A stretch of 64,000 nt of DNA, taken from Caloranaerobacter sp050286925 (lineage in GTDB: Bacteria > Bacillota > Clostridia > Tissierellales > Thermohalobacteraceae). Location: assembly GCF_050286925.1 (NCBI RefSeq), contig NZ_JBFWFX010000004.1, forward strand, positions 62,001 to 126,000, given 5' to 3'. Shown here piece by piece: positions 61,911 to 64,000 of the stretch (its first letter is position 1; the number at the start of each line of letters is the position of its first letter). Made by a program: the position numbers and the translations under genes. The notes beneath the pieces were generated by a model that was not told where the DNA came from, ran no database searches, and was given only the letters and a program-made list of their open reading frames with translations.

Positions 61911-63325
61911 TGGAAACCGTAAAAGATGCGAATGAAGCATTAACTGATAAAAACTTAACTAGACAAACTATTAATTTAGCTCTCCCTGCAATTATGGAGA
62001 TGCTTATGCAGACTTTATTAGGTTTTGCTGACATGGCTATGGTTGGAAGTCTTGGAGCTTCAGCTATTGCAGCAGTAGGCATAAGTGATATGCCTATGAT
62101 GACTGCGATGGCAATCTTTTCAGCTATAAGTGTTGGAACTACTGCTTTAGTTGCGAGATTTATTGGAGCTAAAGATATCAAAAAAGCAAATGATGTGGCT
62201 AAACAAGCACTTATCATTAGTTTAGTTACTGCTGTATTTTTTGCTTTATTAGGTCAGTTACTGGCTAAAACAGTAGTTATTTTAATGGGAGCAAAAGCAG
62301 ATGTAATTCCACAAGCTACAAATTATTTTAAAATTGTCAGTTTATCCTTACCTTTTATGATAATAGGTATTATAATGAGTGGTGTTTTTAGAGGTACAGG
62401 GGATACTAAGACACCTATATATATAAATGGGGTTTCAAATATAATAAATATAGTTGGAAACTTTTTTTTAATTTACCATACTCGAATGATAAATATAAGT
62501 ATTCCTATATTAAATAAAAGTATATTTATTAAAATACCAGGTGCTGGTTTAGAAGTGGTTGGGGCAGCTATTTCTACGGCTTTTGCTCGAAGTATTGCTG
62601 GTTTATTTATTTTTTTAATAATTATTAAAGGTAAAGGTAAAATAAAAGTGAATATTAAAGAAAATAATAAAATCGATTTTCAAATTATTAAACGTATTTT
62701 TAATATTGGAATACCCGCTGCAATAGAACAATTTTTTATGAGATTTGGACAACTTTTGTTTTTTAGAATAGTAACAAGTCTTGGAACAACAATGGTAGCA
62801 GCACATAGAATTACATTAACTGCTGAATCTATATCTTTTATGCCAGGGTTTGGATTTGCACTAGCAGCAACTACATTAGTTGGTCAGTATTTAGGGGCTG
62901 AAAATCCTAAACTAGCACAGAAAAGTGGATATATTGCTGTAAAAATGGCTTCTATAGTGATGGGGATATTTGGACTTTTTTTCTTTATTTGGCCTGATAT
63001 GTTTTTAATGATTTTTACAAGAGATAGGGAAATATTAGATAGTGCGAGATGGTGTCTCAGAATTGTTGCTATATCACAGCCTTTTTTAGCAGGTGTAATG
63101 GGATTTGCTGGGGGATTAAGAGGTGCAGGAGATACTAGATGGGTGCTTATAATTACTTTTACAGGTATTTGGGGAATAAGACTTACATTAGCATACCTAT
63201 TTGTAATAGTTTTAAAACTTGGTTTGATTGGTGCTTGGATAGCTATGAGTATTGATTTAATTATAAGAGGATTATTATTATTTATCAGATTCAGATCTGG
63301 TAGATGGAAAAGTATACAAGTATGA
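61907..63325 (+). CDS. MATE-family efflux transporter
   Basis: ATG 61907 overlaps the MarR stop, with GAGAGGGGGAG upstream. The 472-residue protein has 12 membrane helices and MATE segments LPAIMEMLMQTLLGFADMAM and GVFRGTGDTKTPIYINGV, with the second-half copy GLRGAGDTRWVLIITF. It exports drugs or cationic compounds by Na+ or H+ antiport. Confidence 0.93.
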   Translation: MMETVKDANEALTDKNLTRQTINLALPAIMEMLMQTLLGFADMAMVGSLGASAIAAVGISDMPMMTAMAIFSAISVGTTALVARFIGAKDIKKANDVAKQALIISLVTAVFFALLGQLLAKTVVILMGAKADVIPQATNYFKIVSLSLPFMIIGIIMSGVFRGTGDTKTPIYINGVSNIINIVGNFFLIYHTRMINISIPILNKSIFIKIPGAGLEVVGAAISTAFARSIAGLFIFLIIIKGKGKIKVNIKENNKIDFQIIKRIFNIGIPAAIEQFFMRFGQLLFFRIVTSLGTTMVAAHRITLTAESISFMPGFGFALAATTLVGQYLGAENPKLAQKSGYIAVKMASIVMGIFGLFFFIWPDMFLMIFTRDREILDSARWCLRIVAISQPFLAGVMGFAGGLRGAGDTRWVLIITFTGIWGIRLTLAYLFVIVLKLGLIGAWIAMSIDLIIRGLLLFIRFRSGRWKSIQV

Positions 63326-63439
63326 TAACATGTGTAAGATATACTCTTTAAGCTTGATTTATGGTATAATGTTACTTAAATTCGATATATTCTGAAACTT
63401 GCAATGTTAAGTATTGTTTGTTATAGGGAAGGGGATTTT

Positions 63440-64000
63440 ATGGAATTAATAAACAATAGGTATTTTATAAATAATATTATTGAAGAAAATGATGAAAGTA
63501 TTAAATATGAAGTAAGGGACTTAATAAAAAATAATGCAAAGAAATTTTTAAAATTATACAAAGACACCCCAAATACTAGTAAATATGTAAAATACCTAAT
63601 ACAAAATTTTATTAGATATAGTACTATTACGCACCCTAATATTATCAGAAGTTACAGTTTTGACATAGTTAAAACAATTGATAATAAAGATTCAAAAAAA
63701 CTTCTGTATTTTTATACAACTGAAGTAAAAAGTGGATTTAAGCTTATTGATGTTATAGATAAATTTACAGAACAAGAAGTAATCAATATTATTTATCAAA
63801 TATGCGATGTATTATATCATTTGCATTTACAAGGAATAACTTATACTTTCTTAAATCAACAAAATATTTTTATAAATAAATCTAAAAATGAAATAAAAGT
63901 TAAATTACAAGATATTGTTTCGGTGAAAGAACATATTATAAGCAGAACTTTTGGCTATAATGATAGATTATTTATTGCACCTGAATTTACCTTTGATAAA
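63440..64000 (+). CDS. Protein-kinase-like sensor protein (N-terminal part)
   Basis: ATG 63440 after GGGAAGGGG, open to the window end. The 187 visible residues include HPNIIRSYSFDIVKTIDNKD, YTTEVKSGFKLIDVIDKF, LHLQGITYTFLNQQNIFINK and VKLQDIVSV, a kinase-fold layout. The usual HRD Asp is replaced (YTFLNQQN) and DFG reads LQDI, so catalysis may be altered. In Clostridia such domains often precede GAF/GGDEF parts in large proteins. The C-terminus lies outside the window. Confidence 0.7.
   Translation, partial: MELINNRYFINNIIEENDESIKYEVRDLIKNNAKKFLKLYKDTPNTSKYVKYLIQNFIRYSTITHPNIIRSYSFDIVKTIDNKDSKKLLYFYTTEVKSGFKLIDVIDKFTEQEVINIIYQICDVLYHLHLQGITYTFLNQQNIFINKSKNEIKVKLQDIVSVKEHIISRTFGYNDRLFIAPEFTFDK

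Noticed and set aside
1..64000. CRISPR array or tRNA genes
   Set aside because: No regularly spaced repeats and no cloverleaf with a CCA-type arm were seen apart from tmRNA.

Overview
The window is low-GC (roughly 30%), gene-dense DNA from an anaerobic, endospore-forming member of the Clostridia. The lineage is inferred from a selenium-dependent glycine reductase operon with in-frame UGA codons in grdA and grdB, a cggR-gap-pgk-tpiA-gpmI-eno glycolytic operon, spore genes (cwlJ, gerQ, spoVB), a SorC-type CggR, and tmRNA and 6S RNA. The gene content resembles the Tissierellales/Caloranaerobacter side of the class, but that placement is from family knowledge and was not tested.

Layout. 1-5.3 kb: glycine reductase grdE(partial)-grdA-grdB-grdC-grdD. 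5.5-10.2 kb: BMP-type nucleoside ABC importer whose lipoprotein gene carries a one-base frameshift. 10.4-19.0 kb: rpoN, then cggR and the lower-glycolysis operon behind a consensus promoter and a CggR-like operator. 19.2-21.4 kb: secG and a K+-dependent membrane pyrophosphatase. 21.7-25.3 kb: hydrolase, a membrane-anchored MurF-like ligase and D-Ala-D-Ala ligase. 25.4-34.3 kb: the est-HD-rnr-smpB-ssrA neighbourhood, split between rnr and smpB by a two-gene insertion (papain-like NlpC/P60 relative plus beta-propeller) that lies between two copies of the rnr 3' end, and by a metallo-beta-lactamase-fold gene. 34.7-43.9 kb: LysM-acid phosphatase, serine dehydratase, PspC/LiaF-like envelope-stress genes, cwlJ-gerQ, pepF, nadK and a pseudouridine synthase. 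44.4-48.2 kb: an IS3-family remnant followed by a decayed peptide natural-product (RiPP) cluster with an intact small precursor, fragments of two radical-SAM enzymes and an intact MFS exporter. 48.3-64 kb: Ca2+/cation antiporter, FtsH-like protease, 6S RNA, spoVB, PHP phosphatase, a membrane propeller protein, DUF4438, lipid kinase, bactofilin, M23 peptidase, MarR-MATE pair, and the start of a kinase-like sensor.

Functionally, glycine reductase yields acetyl-phosphate, lower glycolysis and serine dehydratase feed pyruvate, and the pyrophosphatase recovers energy from PPi. The two strongest leads for something undescribed are the RiPP remnant at 45.5-48.2 kb and a dispersed ~110-bp intergenic element, two adjacent stem-loops, present in three near-full copies and one deleted copy (21.57, 42.59, 50.21 and 56.18 kb), each just upstream of a gene. 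The duplicated rnr 3' end (28.5 and 31.5 kb) is a third structural oddity.
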